A stretch of DNA of 64,000 nt from Podospora pseudoanserina. Its lineage: Eukaryota; Ascomycota; Sordariomycetes; Sordariales; Podosporaceae. Each line of letters starts with the position of its first letter. Position 1 is the first letter of the stretch. Of this stretch, positions 43,579 through 56,700 are shown piece after piece. Where the stretch lies: assembly GCF_035222485.1 (NCBI RefSeq), contig NC_085925.1, positions 3,720,001 to 3,784,000 on the forward strand, read 5' to 3'. Under the pieces are notes generated by a model. The model had not been told where the DNA came from and did not search any database. It was given only the letters and a program-made list of their open reading frames with translations. Made by a program: the position numbers and the translations under genes.

Positions 43579-44565
43579 GTGAGAGTAAGCGTTGTTTACG
43601 GGTCATGCTGCGTATGTCGATATAAGCAAGGCGTTTGGTATGGTTAAACAGTGGTAAGGAATACAGAACATTGGGTTGTGTAGGCACCTTGATAACACAG
43701 CCGAGGGTACCAGGGGTATTCCAAGGTTGCTTTCCGCCCCTCAACAGGGGAGTTGAAACTTGAGATGGTCAAAGAACTCTCGGAGGCCGTGACGGATAAC
43801 CGGTGAACGTTCAGTTGGAAAATGAAATTGGTACTCTTTGCTTTGGCTCGTGGTTCAAGTCCCTGTGTAAGTTCATGTGGGTTCTCCCAGAACGCCGTGT
43901 AACAGAAGGTTTCCAGCCGTCGAACAAAGTTTGCACCATGATGGCCGGTGATTCATCAACGTAGAGTCAGTGTTTGGTGGGAATTTGCATGATGATGAGT
44001 TGAGGGCTTCGTAGATCAAGTGTCCGTTTATATGCGATAATATCCCCCTGGAGCGTTGGTGATTCACTTGCTTGATGATTCACCTGCTTGATATGACAGA
44101 ACAGTTGATGAAAACAGTAGGGTTCACGTGCGGCAAAAGGAGCCGGCTATCGATAAGACAGGATGCTCGGCTTAGTGGAGTACGGATGGCAAGGTACCTG
44201 GGGAAGCTCGGGCTGGACCCATCTCCACTGTATCCATTGTTTCTTTCAACTTTTTCTCTTCGACCGCCATGGGCCCTTTACCCATTCCGACACCCGCAGC
44301 AGAGCTTATAGACTATTCACTGGCTTCCTGACGGCACACTTTCGCTTTTCCTTTTCCCATCACCACCAACCTCTCCGTCGTTCAGGTACGTAAGAGCAAC
44401 CCCGGTCACCGTTGCCCTCTTGGCACCTGTACATTCTCGCAGCACACTTCGCCCCGCAGCCGATGTTCCCCGCTAACAGCGCAACCTGCAGACCAAAAAA
44501 AAAAACTTGACGATTTGTTCGGGTCTTGTCTGACGCAGACAGGCCCCTCTTGATTCTTCTTCATC
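43579..44565. other. Intergenic, no gene seen
   Basis: It contains the promoter and CT-rich leader of the pyrophosphokinase gene. A tRNA B-box-like string at 43850-43863 has no matching arms (see rejected items). Confidence 0.5.
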
Positions 44566-45873
44566 ATGTCGGCAGAAATGGCGAACGAGATAAAGCTGAT
44601 CAGTGGCCGCAGCCACCCCGAGCTGAGCGACAAGATTGCGAAGCGGTACGAACTCCCCCCCGGACAGCGAGACAGACAGACGAGAGAGAGAACGAGAACG
44701 AGAACACGGACGGAATAGTAGAGCGCGCTTTTGCTGATTCACTTACACAGACTCGGCATTGAGGTGGCGAGGACCATCTCCCTCAACTACTCCAACCAGG
44801 AAACCTCCTTCACCGTCGGCGAGTCGGTCCGCGACGAGGATGTCTTCATTGTGCAGTCCACCGCTACCGGCGACGTGAACGAGGGCTTGATGGAGCTGTT
44901 GATCATGATCTCGGCCTGCAGAACTGCTAGGTGGGCAACGACATGACCATCACCGAGTGAACTGCACGTTTGCTGACCTTGTGGCTTTGTGCGCAGTGCG
45001 AGGAGGATAACAGCTGTTATGTAAGAGCTTTCAAACAGATCGCGCCAATTCCCACCATGACGGATACGGGCGCTGACTGACCATTGCAGTCCCAACTTTC
45101 CCTATGCTCGTCAGGACAAGAAGGACAAGTCCAGAGCTCCCATCAGCGCCAGATTGGTCGCCAACATGCTCCAGACAGCTGGCGCGAACCGTAAGAGAGC
45201 CGCGCTCAATCTCGCGGCGCAATGCTGACAGACACAGACATCGTGACGGTCGACCTCCACGCTTCTCAGATCCAGGGCTTCTTCAGTGTCCCAGTCGACA
45301 ACCTCTACGCCGAGCCCTCTTTCCTCCGCTACATCAGGGAAAACTTCAACCCAGAAGACTGCGTCATTGTGTCACCCGATGCAGGCGGTGCCAAGCGCGC
45401 TACCTCGATTGCCGATCACCTCAACACCGCGTTCGCTCTCATCCACAAGGAGCGCCCCAGGCCAAACGTTGTCGGTCGCATGGTCCTTGTCGGCAACGTT
45501 GAGGACAAGGTTGCCATTCTCGTTGACGACATGGCTGATACCTGCGGCACTCTGGTCAAGGCTGCCGCGGTGCTCAAGGAGAACGGCGCCAAGTCGGTGC
45601 TGGCCCTTGTTACCCACGGTATTCTGTCTGGCAATGCCATTGAGACCTTGAACGGAAGCGTCCTCACCGCCCTGGTGGTCACCAACACTGTGCCACTCGG
45701 CGACAAGGTGCAGAGGTGCCCCAAGCTTCGTGTTATCGACATCAGCCCGACCGTTGCCGAGGCCATCCGTCGTACTCACAATGGTAACTGCCATACCTCT
45801 TCGCTCCCTGTGCTCTGTACTGACCTGTGTAGGCGAATCCGTATCGTATCTTTTCACTCACGCCCCCGTCTAA
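44566..45873 (+). CDS. Ribose-phosphate pyrophosphokinase, 323 aa
   Basis: Six exons: 44566-44645, 44751-44930, 44997-45020, 45090-45190, 45238-45783 and 45833-45873, all in phase. One exon is 24 nt. Family landmarks are [20 protein letters not shown], the ATP-binding [21 protein letters not shown]-type [39 protein letters not shown] (flexible loop), [13 protein letters not shown], and the PRPP site [16 protein letters not shown]. The enzyme makes PRPP from ribose-5-phosphate and ATP in the cytosol for purine, pyrimidine, His and Trp synthesis. Length equals the short yeast Prs2/Prs4-type subunits with no large insertion. The last exon encodes only the conserved end [12 protein letters not shown]. 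Confidence 0.95.
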
Positions 45874-47170
45874 ATATGCGGGTTGGCGGATAATTCATCA
45901 TGCATTGGTAGGAGTTTAAACACTGGTAAAAGACATGAAAATGACGAGAGGTGAGGTGTGAGCGCTGCGTTCTTGATCCGGGCGGTTGACTGCCACGTCT
46001 GTTTGTTCTCATCTGAGAACTCGTGTCTGTGGCAGGCAGTGGGCAAGTGAAAGTCCAGCCATCCCGAATACCATTCCAGGGGTATTGCTTTGGCGTTTGG
46101 GGAATTTTCGTACCGGGTATAATAGAGACGATATGATTCTCTAAGAAACAAATATATCATGATTTTTTGCTGATCTCAGTTTTTTCCCCTTTTGTGAGAA
46201 TACCGCAAGGTCGGTCTGAATAGTGGGTGTCCCAAGTATCACTCTATCGATGAGGTTTGAACATGCAGTCGGTATTTCTGAGAATAATAGGGGGTCTGTT
46301 TGTTTTTAAAATGGGGTCCGCCTCCGCGATTTGAATGTTGTCGGGGTTCACGGGGAATGAATGAGGGGACTAATGGGTGTCTTGTTTTAGGCGGTTGTTT
46401 GAAGAAAGGGGTCTGTCTGGTTCTAACTTCGGCGATGTTGGATAATAGAGTTGCAAATCAACTATAAGTTGTTGAATAGAAATACCGGTCTACAAAACGA
46501 CAACACAATGCCCCGGAAGCCTCCGTCCTACCGGGAACGCTGATGATCATCGTGGCCTTGGATACTACATTCAAACGGCCAGCCCCCTCTTAACAAATCC
46601 ATGTCGCTGTTCGGTTCCTTTGCTACCACGAAATCTACACTCCCCACCATAGCTGATAAAAAGGCCCGACATCATACTTTTCGTCCCGGGAGATAACCCT
46701 ATTGGGCTGACTCTCCGTTAATCTGCACCCACTACGGGAGGTGCCGATGCAGCGCGGGAAACCATCGGGGGTGCCGACGCCACGTCTGAGGTGACGGCAT
46801 TTGAATCTGTCGGGTGAGTAAGGCCAACAACTCCTGTAACCTCAACCCTCAAGCACAAGAGAGGCAGAGCACAGCCTTGCTTGCTCAGCCAGTCTACCTC
46901 ATCGTTGACCGAGTGGGGGGTTTTACGTGCTAAGCATCTACAGCTCCGGCGGTGAAACATGAAACATAGGGAGAGAATGGGAACCGATAAATATCACAGT
47001 GTTTGTCTGAGATGGATGTCATCATGTCTTGGGTTACCGGACCGTTCACACCGAGACAAACATTGTAGATCCTGTCGGCTTCAAGAATTCATCGCTATAT
47101 CCATCGAAAATTCACATCACTTTACAACTTCATATCTTGTCTCGTTTGTAACCTCCCCATCTACCTTGCA
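45874..47170. other. Intergenic, no gene seen
   Basis: About 1.3 kb of 3' flank and promoter DNA between the pyrophosphokinase and the reductase. No frame longer than ~117 codons and no motif. Confidence 0.5.
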
Positions 47171-50100
47171 ATGTCCTCTCTCACATATGTTGTCGACGAG
47201 CTCGCCGCTGAGGTCCCTCACGATACCTGGGTCAAGATCCCATCATCACCGACCAAGATTGAAGAGATCACATGGCAAAACTTTACCTTCCAGCAGCTCG
47301 GCCAAGCGGTAGACAAGCTAGCTCACTGGATTGACAAACACTTGGGCCCGGCTGGCTTGGGCCGGGACGAGCCCCTTGCCTACACTGGCATCAACGACAT
47401 TCGATACCCCATAGTCATCCTGGCGGCGTTGAAGACCGGGCACAAGGTTGGTAATACCATGTGAGGTTACCGCGATCAACTCTAACAAATAGCAGAGCCT
47501 TCTATTATCGCCCAGAAACTCCGTTGAGGGCCACTGCGCTCTCATAACCCCTACCCGCTGCACCAAACTTCTTCACAGTCAAGAGCTCTCCGACCAAGCT
47601 TCTGAAATCGGTCAAAAGCTCGGCCATCTCAGCGTCCTCCGCATCCCAGACCTGGAACACCTTCTCGAGACCACCACCAACCCCACCCCGTACCAGAGCA
47701 AATGCAATGATACGACCCCCGACCACGAGACAGTCATGATCCTCCACTCAAGCGGCACCACCGGCCTCCCCAAGCCCATCCCCCTCAAAGCCGGCGTCCT
47801 CACCACCGCCGGCAGACTACTCGCCACCCTCCCCACCCCCGCCGGCCGTCTAAACACCCACGACCCGCTCTACACCACCCCCCTCATCCTCTCCATGCCC
47901 CCCTTCTTCCACGCCTTTGGCATAAACCTCCTCGTTCGATCCCTCCACTACCGCCGCCCTCTCGTCCTCCTCCCACCCAGCACCCCCCCAACAGCAGAGC
48001 TGATGCTCCACGCAGTGAAAACCACCCGCCCGACAGGCATGGTTTGCACCCCTTCTATTCTGGAAGATATCTGCAGTTTGCCTCACGGGATTGAGACCCT
48101 GAGGGCGTCAGATATCGAGTGTATCTACTCCGGCGGCGCACCACTAGCCAGGTCATGCGGCGATGTCATTGGGGAGGAACTCTCCCCTCGTATCACGCTG
48201 GTGAACGGGATCGGCACGACCGAGATTTGGAACGCGACCGGGTATGCACCGCTGGACCCCAGGGATTGGGAGTATTTCGAGTGGAATCCTGCGGCGGGCG
48301 TTGTCATGGAGGGGGTTGGTGGAGACGAGAATACTGCCGAGTTGGTGATTAAGCGGTTGGGAGGGGAGGAGGGGAGGTTCCAGTTTGTGTTTTATAACTT
48401 TCCCGAGTCGGAAGAGTGGCGGACGAAGGACTTGTTTGAGCGCCATCCGCTGAAAGAAAATCTGTGGAGGTATGTGGGACGGGTGGATGATGTTATTGTG
48501 CTGAGTAATGGGGAGAAGCTGAATCCGGTGACGTTTGAGAAGATGGTGGAGGGGCATTCGATGGTGAAAGGGGCGATGATGGTGGGGAGTGGGCGGTTCC
48601 AGACGGGACTGATTGTGGAGGTTCATGATGTGAGTTTGGGGGTGAAGGAGGTGGTTGAGAGGATTTGGGAGAGGGTTGAGGAGGCGAATGAGCAGTACCC
48701 GGCTCATGCGAGGGTGTGGAAGTCGATGGTGAGGGTCGCGCGACAAGACAAGCCGTTTGAGAGGACGCCGAAGCGGACGGTGATGAGGAGGAATACGTAT
48801 GTGGCTTATCAGGCCGAGATTGAAGAAATGTATGCCAGTGCGATGGTTATCAATGGGGTTACAGCTGAGGGTGTGTTGGACGAGACCATGATCTTGGCTC
48901 AAATTCGGGACGCGGTCAACAGCGTGATCAAGCGACGCGGAGACGTTACAGACGACACTAACCTGTTCGCCCTTGGCTTCGATTCCCTTCAAGTCCTTCA
49001 GCTCATCCTCACCCTCAAAAGCACCGTCCAATCCAGCCTGCAAGGCAAATTCTCGCTCCGTCTGGTCTACGAGAACCCCAGCATCAGCCAACTTCACCGC
49101 GCTCTCTGCTCTGCCCCAGGCACCGCCACCACCAACACGTCAAGAGCAGACAAATTCGACGCGCTCATCAAAGAATACACTCCCTCCCTCCGCCTCCCCC
49201 GTCCTTCCCACACCGAACCCAAAGGCTTCAAAGTCATCCTCACCGGCACAACCGGCACCCTCGGCTCCTCCCTCCTCTCCTCCTTCCTGGCCAACCCAAC
49301 CATAACCCACATCTACTGCCTCAACCGCTCCAAACCCATCTCCCCCAACACCTCCCAAGTTACATACCTCCAAACCGACCTCCTCCACCCTACCCTCGGC
49401 CTCTCATCCAAAACCTACAACACCCTCAAGCAACCCCAACTGCTAATACACTCCGCCTGGCCCGTTAACTTCAACCTCCCCTTCGACTCCTTCCTCCCTT
49501 CCATCTCCGGCACAGCCAATCTCATGGCCCTCAACCCAGCAAAATTCGTCTTCATCTCCTCCATCGCCACCGCCATGGCGGGGACCTCACCTGTCCCGGA
49601 AAACTTCACCCAAGACCACAACCTCCCCTTGTCAACAGGGTACGCCGAATCCAAACACCTCGCCTCCTGTGTCCTGGCCAACTCCCCCATCCCGAGCACA
49701 ATTCTGAGGGTAGGGCAGCTTGCTGGGAGGGCAGATGGTGTAGGGAGACAGTGGAATAAACACGAGTGGGTTCCTAGCTTGGTGCAGACATCCCTCAACA
49801 TGGGCATGATCCCGTCCACCTTGGGGGGGAACCAAAAAGCAGTGGATTGGATACCCGTTGATCTTGCTGCTGAGGCGATTGTGGAGCTGGGGTTGGGGGG
49901 CAGTGGGAAGGGGAGGGAGTGTTACAATGTTGTCAACCCCTCCTGTGCTGATTGGGAGGGGACGATGGTTGGCGCCGTGCAGGAGTATGCAGGCAAGACT
50001 GAGAGGGGGGAGCTAAAGGTGGTGGGGGTAGCAGAGTGGTTGGATGCTTTGGGGGAAAAGAACGACGCAGAACGGTACCCGGCCTTGAAGCTGAAGGAGT

Positions 50101-50243
50101 TCTTTGAGGGGTGGAGAGACGAGAGACAGGGTCCGGTCATCTTTCAGACAGACAAGGCGAAAAAGACGAGCCAGACGATGGGGAAGATGGCAGCTGTGAC
50201 CGGGGAGATGATGAGTTGGTGGCTGGATGCTTGGGCTTTTTGA
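47171..50243 (+). CDS. NRPS-like adenylate-forming reductase (A-T-R), 1007 aa
   Basis: Exons 47171-47446 and 47496-50243 join in frame. Residues ~1-500 form an adenylation domain: MILHSSGTTGLPKPIP (P-loop), LVNGIGTTEIWNATGY, YVGRVDDVIVLSNGEKLNP. A carrier domain follows with LFALGFDSLQVLQLI, whose Ser takes phosphopantetheine. The C-terminal third is a thioester reductase of SDR type: FKVILTGTTGTLGSSLL (NADPH motif), FVFISSIATAMAG, and GYAESKHLAS (YxxxK). There is no condensation domain. Such enzymes activate an aryl or amino acid, load it on the carrier and release it as an aldehyde or alcohol. The size is typical. The neighbours are housekeeping genes, so it appears to act alone rather than in a cluster. 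It converges with PSF2, 77 bp apart. Confidence 0.92.
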
Positions 50244-50320
50244 CACGATAGGGTGTTAAACCGTAGACATGAACAGGAATAGACCATCCCTCGCGCAACT
50301 CATGCCTTCCATTCGGGTAT

Positions 50321-51183
50321 TTAGATCCCCATATCATCATCACTATCCCCATCCCCACCATAACCACCCCTGCCCCCATCTCCCCCACCCAGATCCATCT
50401 CTTCCTCTTTTTCTCGTCTCGCCGTCTCGACCGCACCACCAATCTTCCTCACCCCATCCACAACCCCCAAGACAAACCCCCTATTCTCTGCCAACTCCAT
50501 CGCTCCCACGCCACGCAAACTAACCACACCCCCTTGTCCTTCCGCCCCCAGCGTCTCCGCCGAATCTCTCATCTTCGCCGCCCTGACCTCCACCAAATCC
50601 CGTAACAACCCCCTAATCTCACTGGTATTCCCCCCCAAATCATCGCTCGCGTGCGTTATAAGCGCCTCGGCAACCTCCAACCAGTGGTACGGCAAATACC
50701 CCGCCGGCGCGGCGCTGGTACAATTACTCCGAAACGGCGGGCTCAATATTACTTCGCTGCTGTCACCCCCACCTATCCTCCCCGCATAACCAGGTTGTGA
50801 CTGTCTCGCTCGTGAAGCGGTAGGCATTGGCTCCGAGAAAGCATGAGGGTGCACTTTTGTCTCGCGGTGGACAATGTCGGCTAGGGAGGCGGGGTACAGC
50901 CATGGTGGGGGGACGATGTTGGCGCGGCGCTGCTTTTTGAGGAGGAGAGCTAGCCAGAGGGGGAGGTCGGCTCGGTGGGGTGGGCGGAGGGGGGGGGTTT
51001 TGCCCTGTGGTGGACGAGATGTTAGACCAGGAGGGGAAAAGGGAGAGGTGGTGGCGGTGGGAAACATACCGACAGCAGATCGATGCTTTCTAATCGTTGC
51101 CTAGGAACCACTGTGACGAGCTCCATTTCGGCGACGAAGGCGACCTCGGAATGGGTAAGGCCTAATGGTAGAGGGAGAGCCAT
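50321..51183 (-). CDS. PSF2: GINS complex subunit Psf2, 265 aa
   Basis: Exon 51183-51070 and exon 51004-50321, intron 65 nt. The N-terminus [20 protein letters not shown] with [18 protein letters not shown] is the Psf2 start. The second exon opens with [20 protein letters not shown], then [16 protein letters not shown], both conserved in Psf2. [14 protein letters not shown] and [19 protein letters not shown] form the helical core. The C-terminus is an acidic Gly/Asp tail ([12 protein letters not shown]), longer than in yeast, as in filamentous fungi. Psf2 binds Sld5, Psf1 and Psf3 to form GINS, part of the CMG replicative helicase in the nucleus. Confidence 0.95.
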
Positions 51184-51893
51184 TGTGAATAGTTGATGGG
51201 GGGCGGGAGATGCTGGTGGGTATCGTGGGATTCGGAAAGTACTGTGGTATATAGTGTCACCTCTTCATGTCGTATTTTGGTTTGTTGTATGATTTTAGTC
51301 GCAATTCGAGAGCTCTGGCGGTTGGGAATCAACTGAACTGCCATCGAAAGTCAGCGTGTCGCGTAAAGTGAAAACGCGGGGCACTGACGTCGCCTGGGGC
51401 CCACAAGGCTGGACCGCCAAGCCACTAGGAAAAAGGGGTTTATAGGGGGTACCCTAACCCTGAATCAGGTTGTTTCCTTGCTTGTGATCTTGATCCAACC
51501 CCTATGATCTATCTGAGCTATGACACTTGCATACTGCCGCAAAGAACCTTGTACTTCCGCCAATACTACAAGATTCCACACCTCGGACGAAGATCTGTCT
51601 CCTTGTCACCCGTAGGAAAACAAGTTTTCGAATATATTGGCTTGGTCAGCCGCGAAAATATGGCAATATGCAAGGTCGATTACGAAACAAAACTGTCCAA
51701 AAAACATCTATGGTATCAAAGTGTATCTACAAGCAATCCCTCACACATAACACGTTGCGTCTAGGATAATCATCCTGAGTGCTGACGGGCTGCAGCATAG
51801 GGCTCCCGTCTGACATGAGCAGGGCGGTAAGAATCTTCCCCCAATGTCGTCACAAAAATATCTTCTTTCGGCTGATTGGGTAAGCAAACCGCT
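51184..51893. other. Short intergenic region
   Basis: It lies between the PSF2 start and the end of the Zn2Cys6 gene on the same strand. It holds the PSF2 promoter. No gene seen; 80-86-codon plus frames at 51504-51769 lack motifs. Confidence 0.5.
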
Positions 51894-53710
51894 TCATTGG
51901 TCGAGGTACTGAAGTGCTGGATCAATAGCACCGCCATATTCACCGCTCGATGAAAGGTCCTGGCCGAGGATCCCGAGAGCTGCTCGACTGTCCCAGAAGC
52001 CGTCTCGTCGTGGGTATTGTGTGAGCAAGGCGGTGGCGTCTGCTCGGACGGTGGGATCCAAGCATTTGGTTGCCGCAATGTAGAGAGCGCAAGTCGGCCC
52101 GCTGTCCAAGGTGAATATTTCGCTACATCCTTTGGAGACGGGTTGGTTGGCCAAGAGGACTCCAGAGAGGCGCACCATTTCTTTGAACTGCGATGTGATC
52201 TGTTCAGTGCCGTAGTGGTCTTGAAAGCCACAAGTGTTGATGTAGGCGTGAAGCACGATAGACTGGAGAAGCAGAGACGTCGCCTGAAGATAGGATGACC
52301 CCTTTCGAGGAGAGCTTGCCGGATTGTAAAGCGGCCAAAACATGTCATTCCACCGTTCTAACATTCCAAGACACTGTGATTGCATGGTCTTGATCCCGGG
52401 CAGAAAGTCTCCATCCGCGTATGTTGGCCCAGCCATGGCTTGGCTGAAGTACAATGTCCAGTGCTGGATCGCGTCCCACCATCTTCTGGCCTCCCCGAGC
52501 CCGGAGAACTTGGTGGGCATGTCGTCTAGTGAAAGCCTGCTGTTGATTTCGATGGGTACTTGAACTGAGCCAGTCATGAGGCCGATAGACCAAGCAGACC
52601 ATTCCATTCTCTCAAATGCTTGCAGAATCTCGTCTTCTAGTTCGAGCTGGCCCACGCTTGCTTGCCCTGAGAGCATGAGACTGCCAAAACTGATATGATT
52701 GACGGCAGCTCCGTGGCTCCCATGCAAAATCTCAAAGCACGCAAAGAGAATGCAAGCAACAACTGCCACACGTAGAGTAGAAGCAGAGTTTGGCTCCTGT
52801 TGAAGTCGGATCAGTCGGATTGCTTGTCCGTAGTGCGTGAGGGCCGCGTTGTAGTGATAATCGTTGCCGTCCCCTCCTGAGGGCCCTGCTGGAACAATTT
52901 TCGGAAAAAGCGAGCAGGCAAGAGCAACAATGGCCATGAGAGCATACCGAATGGCTGGTTCAACTTGGCTTATCTGTGGGATTGTTTGGGTGAACAACCG
53001 AGAGGAGAACCAGCCTCCCCCGAGATTATTGGCCAGACTGGACCAACAGTCACAATAAAATGTCTCCCAGTGCTCGTCAAATTCATTGTTTTGGGAAGAC
53101 TCCTGTGAGGAGTTTTCTCCCGCGCCATACTGGTCGCTCAGCTGCAGTGCCTCGAAATTGTCGGGAAGCCCCGAATCGCTCTTCTCAGACCGGGCTGATG
53201 GGGAAGACAGCCGCCGTGGTTTGTCGTCTCTCGGGGGCGCCAGTTCGGCTGTCTTGTACCCATCACAGAATCCTTGCCATTTCAAGCATCGCTGGCATGC
53301 AGGCTTGGCCTCGTCGCATTTCACATGTCGTCTCCTAAAAGGCACACCGTTGTCAATATCGCGCCCATGGTGTGTTGGAACAAACAGGCTGCCGAGTGAT
53401 GACCTACTTGCCTGCAGCAGCAACTCTCAGTCAGTAATAGGCCTCTCGTTTATGCAGCATTTCGAGACTAGTGACCCACATGTAACACAACCGGAGCGCA
53501 CTTTCGGTACGCTTGCCCTTGTGGCTCGTGGCCGGTGGTCCAGGCTGAAGACAAAAGACTGGGGACCAGAACTGTGTTGCGAGTAAGCTAGATCAGTTTC
53601 GGTCATGCAAGTGATAGCGAGAGTTCAACCCACCCTTCTGGCACATTATTATCCCCAGTAGACCACGGAGTCTTGACCTTGAACATGCCAGTTCTCTTAG
53701 AGGAAGACAT
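51894..53710 (-). CDS. Zn(II)2Cys6 transcription factor, 528 aa
   Basis: Exons 53710-53634, 53544-53476 and 53334-51894 join in frame (77+69+1441 nt). The zinc cluster is split by the second intron: VRSGCVTCGRRHVKCDEAKP followed by ACQRCLKWQGFCDGYK contains all six Cys in CX2CX6CX5-6CX2CX6C spacing. A Ser-rich linker precedes the fungal-specific regulatory region, with TQTIPQISQVEPAIRYALMA, and SGLLIMARVAC-like helices up to the C-terminus. The second intron is long (141 nt) with donor gtcact, unusual but the only one giving the correct cluster. Targets are unknown. Psf2 separates it from the reductase, so linkage to that enzyme is weak. Confidence 0.85.
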
Positions 53711-56700
53711 GATGGATATTCGATGATCTGGGATCGAAGAGAATGAGTAGATCTTCGGATCACCTGTCCACACACCCAACCTCTCAATAAGGGGGGGACA
53801 TCGAGTCCAATTTGAGGAAAACAGACCCAAAAGTGTACGGTGCCAAGATGGTGGCTTTGTGATTCTGAATCCAGGGTCCGGGTTACCAAGAGGGTACTGC
53901 TGTGCTCGGCATATCGGGTTGGATAAGACGAACGTCACAAACCTTGCCGCCATGAGGAGGTAAATGCGGAAGCCTGGTGGGTACGGTTGCACGACATCAT
54001 CTAGGGTGTGCCAATAGCTTCCGGCAATGGATGGGTATGGGACGTACTTGTCGTATCAGGGGGCTGAGATAAGTCGTGATCCTGAGCAAGATCAAAGTAT
54101 ATGCCAGGTACAGCCACTTTGGGTCGGAACGTGGTTGTGGATTCGGGTCGAAATACTCCACACATCGTCCCGTTTCTTGGTGCCTGTGACATGACAAGGA
54201 GTCTGGAAGCGGGGGACCGGGCGGACAGACAGTGTGGGGGGATGTTCTTTTGCTCCATACCATGGCGCCGTCACCGGTGTCTAGGTGGTCTTAACATTGA
54301 CCATTCAGCTATCGCCCGGTAACTGCCATAATGCCGGTGGAGCTGTCTAGCACACGGCGTCAAGCTCGAAGCCAATGACAGCACAAGTGAGAGCGAGCGT
54401 TTCCTACACCAAAGGGACACAACGAGGCGATCTGTATAATCTGCAATCAGCGCCATGTCAGCATCGAAACTCCATCACACCACGGGCCAATCCATACAAT
54501 TACCACATGAGCGGAGGTTGTAAGGAGGCTTAGTCGCTTTAGCGGTCTTGGCCCTGCAAGTCGAGGAGCGGACGGGAAGCGGAGGTGCGGCCGCATGCAT
54601 GTGTCAATAACCCGTGGTTAGATGAATGACCTCCGGGTGGTACTACCTCACATTACTGAAACGGGGTTGGTGTGAGATTGGGCTTCAAGATGGAGTCAAG
54701 AACGTTACATACCGACGACTGTGGTACAATGTGGGTGGGTGAGCATTTGGGACAAACACTTTGGTGGGCAAATTGCTGTAGTAAGCTGGCGCTTAACTCT
54801 GTTTGCCCTAGCGTGTGGCACCTTGGCCAGGTTATCAGGGCTAATTGTCCCTTTGAACAGATCTAAAGTCAACGTCAACTCCCGAACATCACAATACCTA
54901 TTCCAAGTTGACCAACATCATGATTGCTGACTGTATCCAGGGATGTCAGGCAACGATTTACTTTCTTGCCATCAACCCAAGCGAATATACACGAACGGAC
55001 TTCCCCCTTTCACCGCCAAACATCAACACCCAAACCTGAATTGCACAATTGCATCTACAGATGCCAAGTAATCAGATTGGGAAGGAGCAAGGGTAGGAAA
55101 CCATGTGAGTTGATTGGTCAAGCAACGATCCCATTGAACACACTCTGCCTTGCTGACAGCCTAAGCTGAGAATCTATCTTATTATTGCTCTCATTTAGCT
55201 CGCATTTTGTTGCACGGTACTGACATCACAGGGTTCAAAAAGAGTAACCCGTATCCGACCCGGACATCTCCTCCTATAATCCAACAACTCAAGTGCTCGA
55301 CTTCTTAGGCAACGACAAAACCAACTTCTGGCAAGATTAACGCCGCTGACGGTCAAATGTTTGGAACTCGAGCCGCAAACTTTATTTTCTTCCCGGAATG
55401 ATATCAAATCGGTTGCCGCTGTCGTGTTAATTAAGTCTTGGGGCGGGCCGAGGTCCAAATGTTACCTTGACTGACCTTACCATCTTCACGACGTTTCAAG
55501 GGAATCGACATTACCAGCTTTTTCTCGCGCGACTCTATAGGATGGCCATGTCAGCAGAATTCCACGAAAGGTTGTTGCCTGCTCATCACGAAGTCATCGA
55601 CAGATACAAAACACAAAAACTGTCCTCCTACCTACTTCGACATGGAATCCAAGATTATTGTCATTCTTATTGCTAATCAAATTCTCCAGCTCGGGCAATG
55701 TGCACATATCGAGTATTGGTTCATTCTATGAGACAGACCTATGCATTGGTTCTTTTTTGCTACCATTGGCGTTGGGTAGGAACTCGACCCTTGCATCAGC
55801 CCATGAAAATCGCTAGCTCATGAAAACACAGCCCCCTTCACCCCACATCGCCCACAACACCAACACCAACCTTCACTTTTATGTATCAATGGGAAATCTC
55901 AAGAAGCACCGGCCCGTCGAATTCCATCCCCGTCTCATGTTGGTTCCGGTTTCACTCGCGCGTGCGGCGAGGCAGACCAGGGGGCATTCTTCCCGGCTGA
56001 CTTGCATTGTCACCAAACCCCACCGCTGCCACTGTGCAACGGAACCCCTTACCCAGAAGCGACCCTCGTAACGGCATCCGAAGGGAGGTTGCCACGTTGT
56101 TCACACGATTTACCGGTGGCAGATATTATTCCTCTTGCTGAATCATCAGTCCCCATGCACAGTCAAACAATCAAGCTTTCTGTGTAACCACAGGGGGGAA
56201 GTTGCTTATGAAATCTCATTCTCTTGGTAAGTGAGGGCACTCCTACTGCTTCCCAGCGCAGCTTGAACTACCTACCCAGACATAACCTCAGTCTACAGAA
56301 GGCCACGCGTCAAAGAGTCATGTTATCATATCGACAGAAGTCCGCGGCCAGATACCAAGGATTCGTGCATATGGATGTACATAACCGTGTCACCTCGGCA
56401 ATGGCAAAGCCACAATGGGGTTGCGCCAACAACGCTACCCTCTAAGCAAAATCAAAGAGATCAAGTATCATGACGGAAAGGCGGGCTCAGCTCCGTCTAT
56501 CAAGCTCACGGTCAGTGAGCCGTAAGAGGAAGGTTGACAAAAAATCCTTCATTACCTCAGCTACCTTACTTCTGGCCAACTTGAACAGTCTTGAAATATT
56601 TCACTGCTAGGGACTGACTGACCAAGGCAGTGCTGCAATCTACCTAGCCAACCTATCGAGCAAGTAAACTCCCTGTTGGAGGCCTCCCATGGTTTAGCCA

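Noticed and set aside
43840-43880. tRNA B-box-like string ggttcaagtccc
   Set aside because: No D arm, anticodon arm or pairing acceptor stem can be drawn around it.
48153-49097. 314-codon minus-strand frame
   Set aside because: Antisense to the adenylation domain, whose motifs are unmistakable; its His/Pro/Leu bias reflects codon use on the other strand.
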